The notes beneath the pieces are model-generated. The model did not search any database. It saw nothing but the letters and a program-made list of their open reading frames with translations, and was not told where the DNA came from. Source: a virus. From it: a stretch of 35,795 nucleotides of DNA. Location: IMG/VR virus record IMGVR_UViG_3300041412_000011, positions 1 through 35,795 of that record, one strand, 5' to 3'. The position numbers were made by a program, and so were the translations under genes. Below are positions 15,074 through 21,611 of this stretch, piece after piece; the stretch's first letter is position 1; each line of letters starts with the position of its first letter.

Positions 15074-15583
15074 CTAGGCCGGGACGCTTTGGGGCAGCAT
15101 CGGGTCGAGGGTCCGGTACAGCGTCTTCTCGAACTCCTCGGTGGTCTGGCCGGCGAGCTTGCGGGCGTCGGACTCGAAGGTCATGTCCTTGTAGGCCTCG
15201 CCCTTGGCGACGACGCCGCGGCGGACGATGGTGCCCGAGCGCCGCGCCTCCTCGATGACCTCGGCCTTGGCGGCGGTCTTGATCTCCTCGGCGAACTTCG
15301 CGAGGTCGGCGACTGTGACGGGAGCGGCCTTCGCAGCCGCGTCCGCCTCTGCGACGAGACGCCGGGCCTTGTCGAGTTCGGACTCGACCGGCGGGGTGGC
15401 CGGGACGCCGACGAGGGCCTCCAGGACGGCTTCACGGGTGAGCACGGGCTTGGTCTCGACGACGGATGCCTTCAGGAGGGCCTGCAGCTCCTCGGTCGAG
15501 TACGTGGTCTTGGCGGGGTCCAGGGAGGCCGCCTGCTCGGGAGTGAGCAGCGCCTTGACTTGCTCCGCGCTGTGATCGGGCAT
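15074..15583 (-). CDS. Probable internal-start scaffold protein nested in the protease gene
   Basis: In-frame ATG at 15581-15583 begins MPDHSAEQVKALLTPEQAAS, preceded by AAGAAAGGAAGGG, one of the best ribosome sites in the window and not needed for the long protein. The 169-residue product lacks the protease domain and zinc ribbon and consists of charged helices. The lambda C/Nu3 pair is the known precedent for a scaffold made from an internal start of the protease gene. Inferred, not shown. Confidence 0.55.
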   Translation of the reverse strand: MPDHSAEQVKALLTPEQAASLDPAKTTYSTEELQALLKASVVETKPVLTREAVLEALVGVPATPPVESELDKARRLVAEADAAAKAAPVTVADLAKFAEEIKTAAKAEVIEEARRSGTIVRRGVVAKGEAYKDMTFESDARKLAGQTTEEFEKTLYRTLDPMLPQSVPA

Positions 15584-16795
15584 TTGGCCCTTCCTTTCTT
15601 CGGCCGGGGCTTCCTCAGCTCCGGGAACGGGTTGCCCGCACTGCGGGCAGAACAGGGAACCTTGGGGGACGGCCTCGCCGCACGAGGCGCACTCCATGTC
15701 GTCGTCGTCCTCGGCGCCGGGCTTCAGGGCGTCGATGTCCCCGTCGTTGTCCGGGTCGAGTGACAAGAGCCCGGCGAGGGCGGCCCGCGCCATGGCTGCG
15801 CCGGCCTTGGGGAGATCGGACGGGTCGTTGATCCAGCCCGAGACGTTGATGGAAGCGGCGCCGTTGTCGAGCGAGGTGGAGGCGTAGGCCTCGATGACGT
15901 CGACGAACTCGGAGCCCATGCGGGCCAGCATCTCGTCGAGCTCGACGGACTCCTTGGCGATATCGATGCCGAAGCGCTTGCAGGCCGCCTTGATCTTGCC
16001 CTTGATGCGGGCGAGCTGGTTGGCCGTGTACTTGGCGGCGTTCTTGGCCTTGTTTATGTATCCCCACGCGCTCCGGGCGTGTGACTTCGTGTCCAGGGGG
16101 TACCGAAGGCGCTTGTCTTTTTGGTAGCCGGGGTCGGCATAGCTGCTGCCTGGCGTGAGCGGCTTGGGACTGTCCGCCTCATGCGTGCACACTGTGCACA
16201 ACCCGTCCGGCATCGGGTGGGCGAGCTCGGCCTCGAGCAGCGCGAGCACCGAGGGCGTCTCGTCGAGTTCGAGGACCACCGAGTCGAGCGACTCGCAGAT
16301 CGTGGCCCCGCTGAGGGCCGCCATCTCGCCGAGCTTGGCGGTGTCGATCTGGGCGTTGGGGAGCCCGGGGCGGTGCGTGAAGTCCAAGGCCGTCACGTCG
16401 AGGTCGGGCGCCGTCTCGTTGCCGTCGCCGTCGGTGTCGACGTCGCCCACCCAGGAGCCGAAGATCGAGACCGTCTTGAGCGCGGCCTTACCCGACTTGT
16501 CGGGCACGGCCATGGCGGCCACGTCGCGACCAGCGTCGGTCGGGATGATGTCGGCCTCGAAATGACCGGCGCCAGCGTCGTCCTGGTAGACCTTGGTGAC
16601 GTGGGCGGCCGTGGCACGGGTGTCGCCCTCGGCGTTCGCCTTGTGCGAGGTGTGCATCGGGATGACCTGGCCGCCGGACAGGCGTCCGTTCATGCGGTCG
16701 ACGGCGCGCCCGATGTTCTCCCGGGTGTACCGGCGCTTATTTTTAGAAATTCCGGGAGCCAGGAAGACGCCCTTGAGTGTGCCGATTCGAGCCAT
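15074..16795 (-). CDS. Capsid maturation protease with zinc ribbon and C-terminal scaffold region
   Basis: 573 aa, ATG after AAAGGAGCCACGA. Residues 1-145 fit a prohead protease: NKRRYTRENIGRAVDRMNG (19-37), His48/His51 (PMHTSH), and LKTVSIFGSW with Ser110 as candidate nucleophile. Residues 230-279 (YPLDTKSHARSAWGYINKAK...) match DUF6582-type helical domains. A double Cys pair (CASCG 369-373, CPQCG 383-387) forms a zinc ribbon. From 405 on the protein is helical and charged like a scaffold (VEAD, KFAEEIKTAAKAEVIEEARR). So protease and scaffold are encoded in one frame, with a probable internal start for the scaffold. Location directly before the capsid gene agrees. Confidence 0.75.
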   Translation of the reverse strand: MARIGTLKGVFLAPGISKNKRRYTRENIGRAVDRMNGRLSGGQVIPMHTSHKANAEGDTRATAAHVTKVYQDDAGAGHFEADIIPTDAGRDVAAMAVPDKSGKAALKTVSIFGSWVGDVDTDGDGNETAPDLDVTALDFTHRPGLPNAQIDTAKLGEMAALSGATICESLDSVVLELDETPSVLALLEAELAHPMPDGLCTVCTHEADSPKPLTPGSSYADPGYQKDKRLRYPLDTKSHARSAWGYINKAKNAAKYTANQLARIKGKIKAACKRFGIDIAKESVELDEMLARMGSEFVDVIEAYASTSLDNGAASINVSGWINDPSDLPKAGAAMARAALAGLLSLDPDNDGDIDALKPGAEDDDDMECASCGEAVPQGSLFCPQCGQPVPGAEEAPAEERKGQMPDHSAEQVKALLTPEQAASLDPAKTTYSTEELQALLKASVVETKPVLTREAVLEALVGVPATPPVESELDKARRLVAEADAAAKAAPVTVADLAKFAEEIKTAAKAEVIEEARRSGTIVRRGVVAKGEAYKDMTFESDARKLAGQTTEEFEKTLYRTLDPMLPQSVPA

Positions 16796-16796
16796 T

Positions 16797-17009
16797 CGTG
16801 GCTCCTTTCGTGGAAGAGGACTAGGCGTCCTACACGCACCGTCGTTAGTGGGCGGTGCCCCCTTCGGGCTTGTCAGGCCCTCTGTGCCTGAAACGGGCTA
16901 GACCCTGTCCGTAGTCCCTGTTGTTCCTGACCGCGGGTTGACGCCCGACCGACACCAGGCGGTTTCTACGGCACTTCCCCTGGGACGCCTAGAAGCGGAG
17001 GCCCGAGAC
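16797..17009 (-). promoter_or_regulatory. Structured 5' leader RNA candidate before the protease/capsid genes
   Basis: This 213-nt gap has no gene but many complementary segments in nested order. P1 is 16983-16992 with 16821-16830 (CTAGGCGTCC, 10 bp). Inside it P2 is 16966-16971 with 16909-16914 (CCGTAG/CTACGG), P3 is 16959-16963 with 16930-16934 (ACCGC/GCGGT), and P4 is a GGG/CCC loop at 16935-16946. A hairpin lies at 16873-16891 (6 bp, 7-nt loop), and another at 16836-16858 (GCACCG/CGGTGC). P1 ends about 12 nt before the ribosome site of the protease gene. This could be a cis-regulatory RNA or a stable small RNA; no known family recognised. Confidence 0.45.
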
Positions 17010-17690
17010 TTAGCTCTCGGCCAGGGCGCTACACATGCCGTACCAGTTGGTCCCATCAGAGACGAGAGTGAACACGGAGACGGCACCAGCCGCGCCCACG
17101 GCCGCAAACCCCGAGGTGACCTTTGCCCCCGAGAAGGCGAGACTGGTGGCAGATGTACCCGCAGCATTGGTGAAGATGCAGGTCACCATCGCTCCGGCCG
17201 AGGCGGTCGGCATCGTCAGCACCAGAGCGTCCGAGGACGTACCGGTGACGGTGTTCACGCCATAGGCCAGCGTGCCAGTGGTGGTCTTGACGCCGAGGAC
17301 GGTAACGGCGACCGCTCCTCTGTAGACGGTCTGTCCTGCGGCAGCAGCGTCTGTCGCGGCTGTTCCATTGGCGAGACCCGTGATCTTGCTGGCACCCATC
17401 GCGATCGGGCCGGACATGGTGCCACCCGCGAGCGGGAGGTCGGCGGGAGCGGCGGGGAGGCCGTGGTCGTGGTCTGAGCGGGCGTAGCTGGTGCCCACCC
17501 CGACGACAGCCGCGGCGCCATAGGTGTCGGGACCGGTGACGGTGGTCGCGGCAGAGGCGACGGTGGTCGTCCCGTTGATGAGGGCGGTTTCGATGGCGAC
17601 AATGGCGTCGTTGATGAGCGCTGCAGGCGGCAGTGTCTCGTCACCGCCGGGGAACGTGTCGACGGAACTGGGGAACTTGCTGGTGGTCAT
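17010..17690 (-). CDS. Fibre-like protein encoded in the head module (possible head fibre)
   Basis: 226 aa, ATG with AGGAAGG upstream. It contains the collar-type pattern of phage fibres: GTSYARSDHDHGLP (the SDHDHG segment is typical), then PLAGGTMSGPIAMGASKITG and LANGTAATDAAAAGQ. The rest is a small beta domain rich in Thr/Ala/Gly/Val with a tryptophan-aromatic ending (LVSDGTNWYGMCSALAES). Tail fibres usually sit in the tail module. Here the gene lies between the MuF-like and protease genes, which suggests a head fibre or capsid appendage. The neighbouring structured leader follows its stop. Confidence 0.6.
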   Translation of the reverse strand: MTTSKFPSSVDTFPGGDETLPPAALINDAIVAIETALINGTTTVASAATTVTGPDTYGAAAVVGVGTSYARSDHDHGLPAAPADLPLAGGTMSGPIAMGASKITGLANGTAATDAAAAGQTVYRGAVAVTVLGVKTTTGTLAYGVNTVTGTSSDALVLTMPTASAGAMVTCIFTNAAGTSATSLAFSGAKVTSGFAAVGAAGAVSVFTLVSDGTNWYGMCSALAES

Positions 17691-17711
17691 GGGGTTCCTT
17701 CCTCGGGAGGG

Positions 17712-18617
17712 TTACAGCGAGACGGTGCCGGCCGGTGCCGTCGAACACCGACAGTTGAAATGCAGCGGCGGCTCGGGCAGGTCCTGGAGGCTGTAGGCGC
17801 CCGCTATGGACGAGTCGAGCGGGGCGCACTCCTCGCAGGCGTCGGGCTGGGTGACGAAGTCGAAGGAGTCGACGCCGGCGGCCGCCATCTGAGCGACCTG
17901 GGCCTGGACCATGGCCGAGTGGATCGACTCGTCGATATAGGCCTGGACACCCACGCCCTTGTTGATGATGGCGTTGACGGCCTGGGCCATCTCCTCCTGC
18001 CCGAAGTCACGGGCAATGGCATCGGCGATGCACTTGCCGACGTCGCCCGCGAGGCCGCCCAGCTCGTCCGCGATCCACGTCCCGGCCTCGGCGCCATAGG
18101 TATCCAGCTCACGCAGGTTGGCGAGTGTGTCGTCGAACAGCTTGTCCAGGTCGATCGTGATGTCGGCCGGCGTGACGCCTGCATCCTGCAGCAACGCCGT
18201 GGCCTGCACGACACCCTCGGCTGCGGCCTCGGCCTCCGCGAGCGAGACGAGCTCGGTCCACTCCTGGGCGGCCTCGGGGTTGTCCCGCAGCCACTGGGTC
18301 AGAGCCACGAGGGCTAGAGCCTTGGCCGCGTCCCGTCGGATCGTGGCCGTGCGGTCGCCGGTCATGTCGTCGTCGTTCGGCCTCGTCACATGCCGCTGGA
18401 CCCGGGCCACGTAGGCGCTGGCGTCGAAGCTCTTGGCGATCTGGCGCGCTACGGGCTTGATCTTGCGCGCCCAGCGCTTGGAGAGCTTCGCTCGGCGCTC
18501 TTCGAGGTCGGCACGCAGGGCTTCGTAGACGACGATGCGCTCGGCGAGGGACAGGTCGCCTAGCTCCTCGGCGATGCCCTGGGCCAGCTCATGGACCTGC
18601 TCGACGGTCAGAGTCAT
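17712..18617 (-). CDS. MuF-like minor head protein
   Basis: 301 aa starting MTLTVEQVHELAQGIAEELG, ATG overlapping the previous stop (ATGA), which rules out the longer upstream extension. The C-terminal region carries the Mu gpF-like signature: AAGVDSFDFVTQPDACEECA, then PLDSS and PPLHFNCRC. The spaced Cys pairs and final 'H.nCRC' are typical. The N-terminal two thirds are helical. MuF proteins sit inside or on the head near the portal and may be injected with DNA. Confidence 0.8.
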   Translation of the reverse strand: MTLTVEQVHELAQGIAEELGDLSLAERIVVYEALRADLEERRAKLSKRWARKIKPVARQIAKSFDASAYVARVQRHVTRPNDDDMTGDRTATIRRDAAKALALVALTQWLRDNPEAAQEWTELVSLAEAEAAAEGVVQATALLQDAGVTPADITIDLDKLFDDTLANLRELDTYGAEAGTWIADELGGLAGDVGKCIADAIARDFGQEEMAQAVNAIINKGVGVQAYIDESIHSAMVQAQVAQMAAAGVDSFDFVTQPDACEECAPLDSSIAGAYSLQDLPEPPLHFNCRCSTAPAGTVSL

Positions 18618-18937
18618 CGTGGCCGCGCCCCCCGCTTGTTCCGAAGCCAGTGGCCGAACGCCCGCCGTCTCGTCTTGGCCAGCCTCAGGCGCCGCTTGAA
18701 GTGGAACCCGTGCGCCCGCTTCCATCCGGACGGTCCCCCGCTGCCCTGGGCCGTGGGGGACAGGCGCTTGACGAACCGCTTCGGCTCGCCGCGGAGGGGG
18801 AGCTTCTTGAGCTTGTAGGTGGTGTGCGCTGCGATCTTGTGCGTGCCGAGGACCTGGCGGGTGCTGCCCTTCAGGGACTTGGGCGCCGGGATGCCCGAGA
18901 CCGGGGCGCGGAGCGAGCGGCGGTGAACCTTTGTCAC
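18614..18937 (-). CDS. Very basic small protein next to MuF
   Basis: 107 aa from GTG at 18935-18937, which overlaps the stop of the upstream gene (GTGA). About one third of residues are Lys or Arg (TTYKLKKLPLRGEPKRFVKR; FHFKRRLRLAKTRRRAFG), with almost no acidic residues. It could bind DNA or RNA or be packed in the head. No family recognised. The gene before it encodes an acidic protein. Confidence 0.6.
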   Translation of the reverse strand: MTKVHRRSLRAPVSGIPAPKSLKGSTRQVLGTHKIAAHTTYKLKKLPLRGEPKRFVKRLSPTAQGSGGPSGWKRAHGFHFKRRLRLAKTRRRAFGHWLRNKRGARPR

Positions 18938-19182
18938 CGGATGATCTGGTACCCGCCCCAAGGACTCTCGGGCTCGGGCGGCATCGCTGGCGCGGGTTCG
19001 GACGCGTCGTCCTCGGCCCAAGGAAGCGCTGCGAGGTCGGCGAAGGCACCGTGGGCCATGTAGTGGGTCCACGTCTCAGGCGAGTCGACTTGGTTGTCCA
19101 GTTCGAGCGATTCCGTCTCCTGGGCGACAAGAATCCCCTGGTCATCGAGCATGTCGCGTGTGACGCTGATGACGTGCTTCAT
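18934..19182 (-). CDS. Acidic small protein of the head module
   Basis: 82 aa, ATG 7 nt after AAAGGAGCACGC. The sequence starts MKHVISVTRDMLDDQGILVA and has an acidic, proline-rich tail (WAEDDASEPAPAMPPEPESP). It overlaps the basic gene by 4 bp, so the two are probably co-translated. Function unknown. Confidence 0.6.
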   Translation of the reverse strand: MKHVISVTRDMLDDQGILVAQETESLELDNQVDSPETWTHYMAHGAFADLAALPWAEDDASEPAPAMPPEPESPWGGYQIIR

Positions 19183-19199
19183 CTGCGTGCTCCTTTCGG

Positions 19200-19274
19200 T
19201 TACCGCCGATGTCCCCCGTAGGTGCCCCCTGCGATTTCCTTCGGCACAAGGGCCGCAGCCTTGGCCGCGGTCAT
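19200..19274 (-). CDS. Possible 24-residue peptide
   Basis: ATG at 19272-19274 overlaps the stop of the zinc-finger gene (ATGA), the usual junction in this genome. It encodes MTAAKAAALVPKEIAGGTYG plus four residues. The junction is the only evidence; it may be chance. Confidence 0.35.
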   Translation of the reverse strand: MTAAKAAALVPKEIAGGTYGGHRR

Positions 19275-19603
19275 GATCCCGTCGGTACCGGGCGCCTCGT
19301 CTGGGTCATCGGCTTCATCGCTTCGAGGTGCTTCGTCTGGCACGGTCGCACCGTCCCTAGGGTGTCGGCGTCCTGGGTGGCGAGGACGCGAGCGGCCTTC
19401 AGCAGCTCGGCGTTGCGGGTGAACGAGCACTCGGCGTGGGCGTCGTGCCCGTCGTCGAAGCACACGCGCTGCCCCGGCTCGATCGGGGCCCCGCAGCGGT
19501 AGCAGCGGCCGGGCTTGAGCCGGAGGCGGTTGCGTTGCTGGCGCGTCGAACGCGTGATGCGCCCACGGCGGGGCAGGCGGTTGGCGCGGGTGAACTCGCT
19601 CAC
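19271..19603 (-). CDS. Small zinc-finger protein after the portal gene
   Basis: 110 aa from GTG at 19601-19603, overlapping the portal stop (GTGA). The N-terminus is very basic (RANRLPRRGRITRSTRQQRN). A metal-binding segment follows: CYRCGAPIEPGQRVCFDDGH with a further His and Cys (DAHAEC), fitting a C2-HC or treble-clef type site. The tail is helical and basic. Function unknown; nucleic-acid binding is plausible. Confidence 0.6.
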   Translation of the reverse strand: MSEFTRANRLPRRGRITRSTRQQRNRLRLKPGRCYRCGAPIEPGQRVCFDDGHDAHAECSFTRNAELLKAARVLATQDADTLGTVRPCQTKHLEAMKPMTQTRRPVPTGS

Positions 19604-21369
19604 GAATGCACCCTCGCCCGCCGTCTCTGCTCGTACACGGCGCGCCAGTTGGACTTGCGGGCGATGTACTCGGCCAGATGCTCGCCCGGCAGGCGCCCCT
19701 CGTCCTCGGGGGCGGGCGGTTGGCCCTCGGGCTGCTGGTGGGGCTGAGCCGGCTGGGGCTGTGCGGTCGTGTCGAGCGCCGTCCCCTTGGACTTCGCCGC
19801 CACCGAGGCCTTCGACAGGGCGTTCAAGTCGGCCCAGAGGGTGATGTTCTGGCGCTCGATCAGGACCGGGTCGTCGCCACCCTCGATGGGCGGCTCGCTG
19901 ATGTCGTCGCGGTAGCGGTTCGCGGTCCAGCTGCCGTTGCGGAGCCGCATGTCGCGGATCTCCTCGATGACCAGGTCGTCGCGCCAGTCCACCTCCGAGA
20001 AGCTGATGCGCCAGTCCTTGATGCCGTAGGCCTGGTAGCACAGGGCGAAGGTGAACTTCTCCAGCACCAGCTCCGAGGTCGGGCCGCAGGTGGTGACTCT
20101 AAAGGTCTTGTCCTGGCCGCTCTCGGCCCCCTGACCGCCGAGCGACCCGGGCTCCATGACGCCGGCCTTGCGGGGCGGGACGCCGTAGGTGGACAGGATG
20201 TCGTTGCGGGCGCCGTCGAGCACCTCCATCCAGTAGTCCAGCTTGTTCTGCGACAGCTCCTTGACCTCGGTTTTGATGCCGCCCGACAACCCGCCCTCGG
20301 TCGTGAACAGGTTGCCGATGTTGCGCGTGCCGAGGTTGCGCGCCGCGTACTGGCTGAGCTTCTTCTCGATCTCGGGGGGTGCCATGTTCATGGGGAAGTC
20401 GACGTGCAGCCGTGGCGGGTCGCCCCGCTTCATGGTCTCCTTGATCAAACCGGCCGCGAAAAGCCAGGTCTTGACCGGGACGCTGGCCTTGGTCGTGGGC
20501 GAGACGCCGTAGAGGGAGGCACCCGGCGAGTCGAGCTTGACGTGGATGACCTCGTGCGCCTCGAAGTCCACGCGCTTGCCGGTCGTGGTCATCTGCACGT
20601 AGGCGACGACCTTGCCGTCGACCTCGCGCCCGACGTTGCCATGCTCGTCGGCGATGACCGACATGGACTGGCAGTCGAGGGGCCAGAGGGCCACCGGCTC
20701 GTTGCCGATCCAGGTCACCTCCACGAAGGCGTCGCCGAAAATGAGGGCGTCGGTGACGGCGCGGCGCATGAGCTGGCGGATGTCGTCGCTCGGGTTGCAG
20801 TAGTCGAGCAGCTCCTGGATGCGGGCGATGCCCGGCGGAGGCGCGGGCTTGGCCCTGACCTGCTCGGGGTCGAGGTTGAGCGGTTCGAGCGTGAGCCCGC
20901 CGGCGGTGATGGTGCGGGCGATGCCGTCGACGCAGACCGCCACCCAAGGGCAGGTGAGGTACGCCTGCAGGAGCTCGGTCATCGCCGTCTGGCGGTCGGG
21001 CGCGCCGGGGGTGGACGACGTGCCGGAGTTGGTCGGCGTCGTGCCGCCGACGGGGATGCCGTTCACGTAGCCGAGGCGTGCCACCTGGCGGCGCGGAGGC
21101 TGTGGCAGGACCGGTGCGGCCTCGAGGGCATGCGACTGGCCCCGGCGCCAGGGCAGCACGGAACGCGACGGGGTTGTGGCCTCCACGAAGGGCGAAGGGG
21201 CGGTGCGGCCAGCGTCGGCGCGCGCCATGAGCGGGCCGGCCTCGGAGACCGGGACCTCCATCATGGACAGCTCGCGCTCGATGGTGGCCAAGGCCAGCTC
21301 GGCGTGCGCGTGCTCCAGGCGGCCAAAGATGGGGTCAGGCGCGCTCTTCTGCCGGTTCCAGAAAGCCAA
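19600..21369 (-). CDS. Portal protein
   Basis: 589 aa. The start is TTG (21367-21369), 5 nt after a perfect AGGAGG, which decides it. The core matches phage portals: LLQAYLTCPWVAVCVDGIAR, AVTDALIFGDAFVEVTWIGN, VIHVKLDSPGASLYGVSPTT, KASVPVKTWLFAAGLIKETM, LDGARNDILSTYGVPPRKAG and VLEKFTFALCYQAYGIKDWR. The N-terminal 100 residues are a low-complexity extension with an APSPFVEATT motif (21184-21195). The C-terminal 80 residues are Pro/Gln-rich, then basic. The portal forms the DNA entry ring and docks the terminase. Confidence 0.92.
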   Translation of the reverse strand: MAFWNRQKSAPDPIFGRLEHAHAELALATIERELSMMEVPVSEAGPLMARADAGRTAPSPFVEATTPSRSVLPWRRGQSHALEAAPVLPQPPRRQVARLGYVNGIPVGGTTPTNSGTSSTPGAPDRQTAMTELLQAYLTCPWVAVCVDGIARTITAGGLTLEPLNLDPEQVRAKPAPPPGIARIQELLDYCNPSDDIRQLMRRAVTDALIFGDAFVEVTWIGNEPVALWPLDCQSMSVIADEHGNVGREVDGKVVAYVQMTTTGKRVDFEAHEVIHVKLDSPGASLYGVSPTTKASVPVKTWLFAAGLIKETMKRGDPPRLHVDFPMNMAPPEIEKKLSQYAARNLGTRNIGNLFTTEGGLSGGIKTEVKELSQNKLDYWMEVLDGARNDILSTYGVPPRKAGVMEPGSLGGQGAESGQDKTFRVTTCGPTSELVLEKFTFALCYQAYGIKDWRISFSEVDWRDDLVIEEIRDMRLRNGSWTANRYRDDISEPPIEGGDDPVLIERQNITLWADLNALSKASVAAKSKGTALDTTAQPQPAQPHQQPEGQPPAPEDEGRLPGEHLAEYIARKSNWRAVYEQRRRARVHS

Positions 21370-21383
21370 TTCAACCTCCTGGG

Positions 21384-21611
21384 TCAGACGAACGGCGAGG
21401 CTGCGACCGTGCCGGGGGGAAACTCACGGGGCGGCTCTTTGGAACGGTCGACGTCGGGGGGCATGGCGAAGTCCTTGGAGGCGAACACGCCGCCGAACAT
21501 GGGCAGGCGCTCCCTGCCGTCGGGATCGACGCCCGGGTAGTGGGCCTCGGGCTCCTGCGGTTCCTCGGCGAGCAGGTCGTCGGGAAGCGGGTCGGGCTCT
21601 TTGTCAGGCAT
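21384..21611 (-). CDS. Small acidic protein between terminase and portal
   Basis: 75 aa, ATG at 21609-21611, overlapping the terminase 3' end by 8 bp. It is acidic and Pro-rich (MPDKEPDPLPDDLLAEEPQE) and ends PPGTVAASPFV, placing an SPF motif at the very C-terminus. No family recognised. Position and motif suggest a packaging or head assembly accessory. Confidence 0.6.
   Translation of the reverse strand: MPDKEPDPLPDDLLAEEPQEPEAHYPGVDPDGRERLPMFGGVFASKDFAMPPDVDRSKEPPREFPPGTVAASPFV

Noticed and set aside
18618-19145. Extended start of the MuF-like protein
   Set aside because: The added 176 residues are Arg/Pro-rich readings through two other genes; the coupled ATG at 18615-18617 is preferred.
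19606-21540. A 644-codon open frame on the plus strand
   Set aside because: It lies opposite the portal gene, is rich in Arg/Gly/Leu/Val/His without motifs, and is the usual mirror frame of a GC-rich gene. The portal has clear family features.
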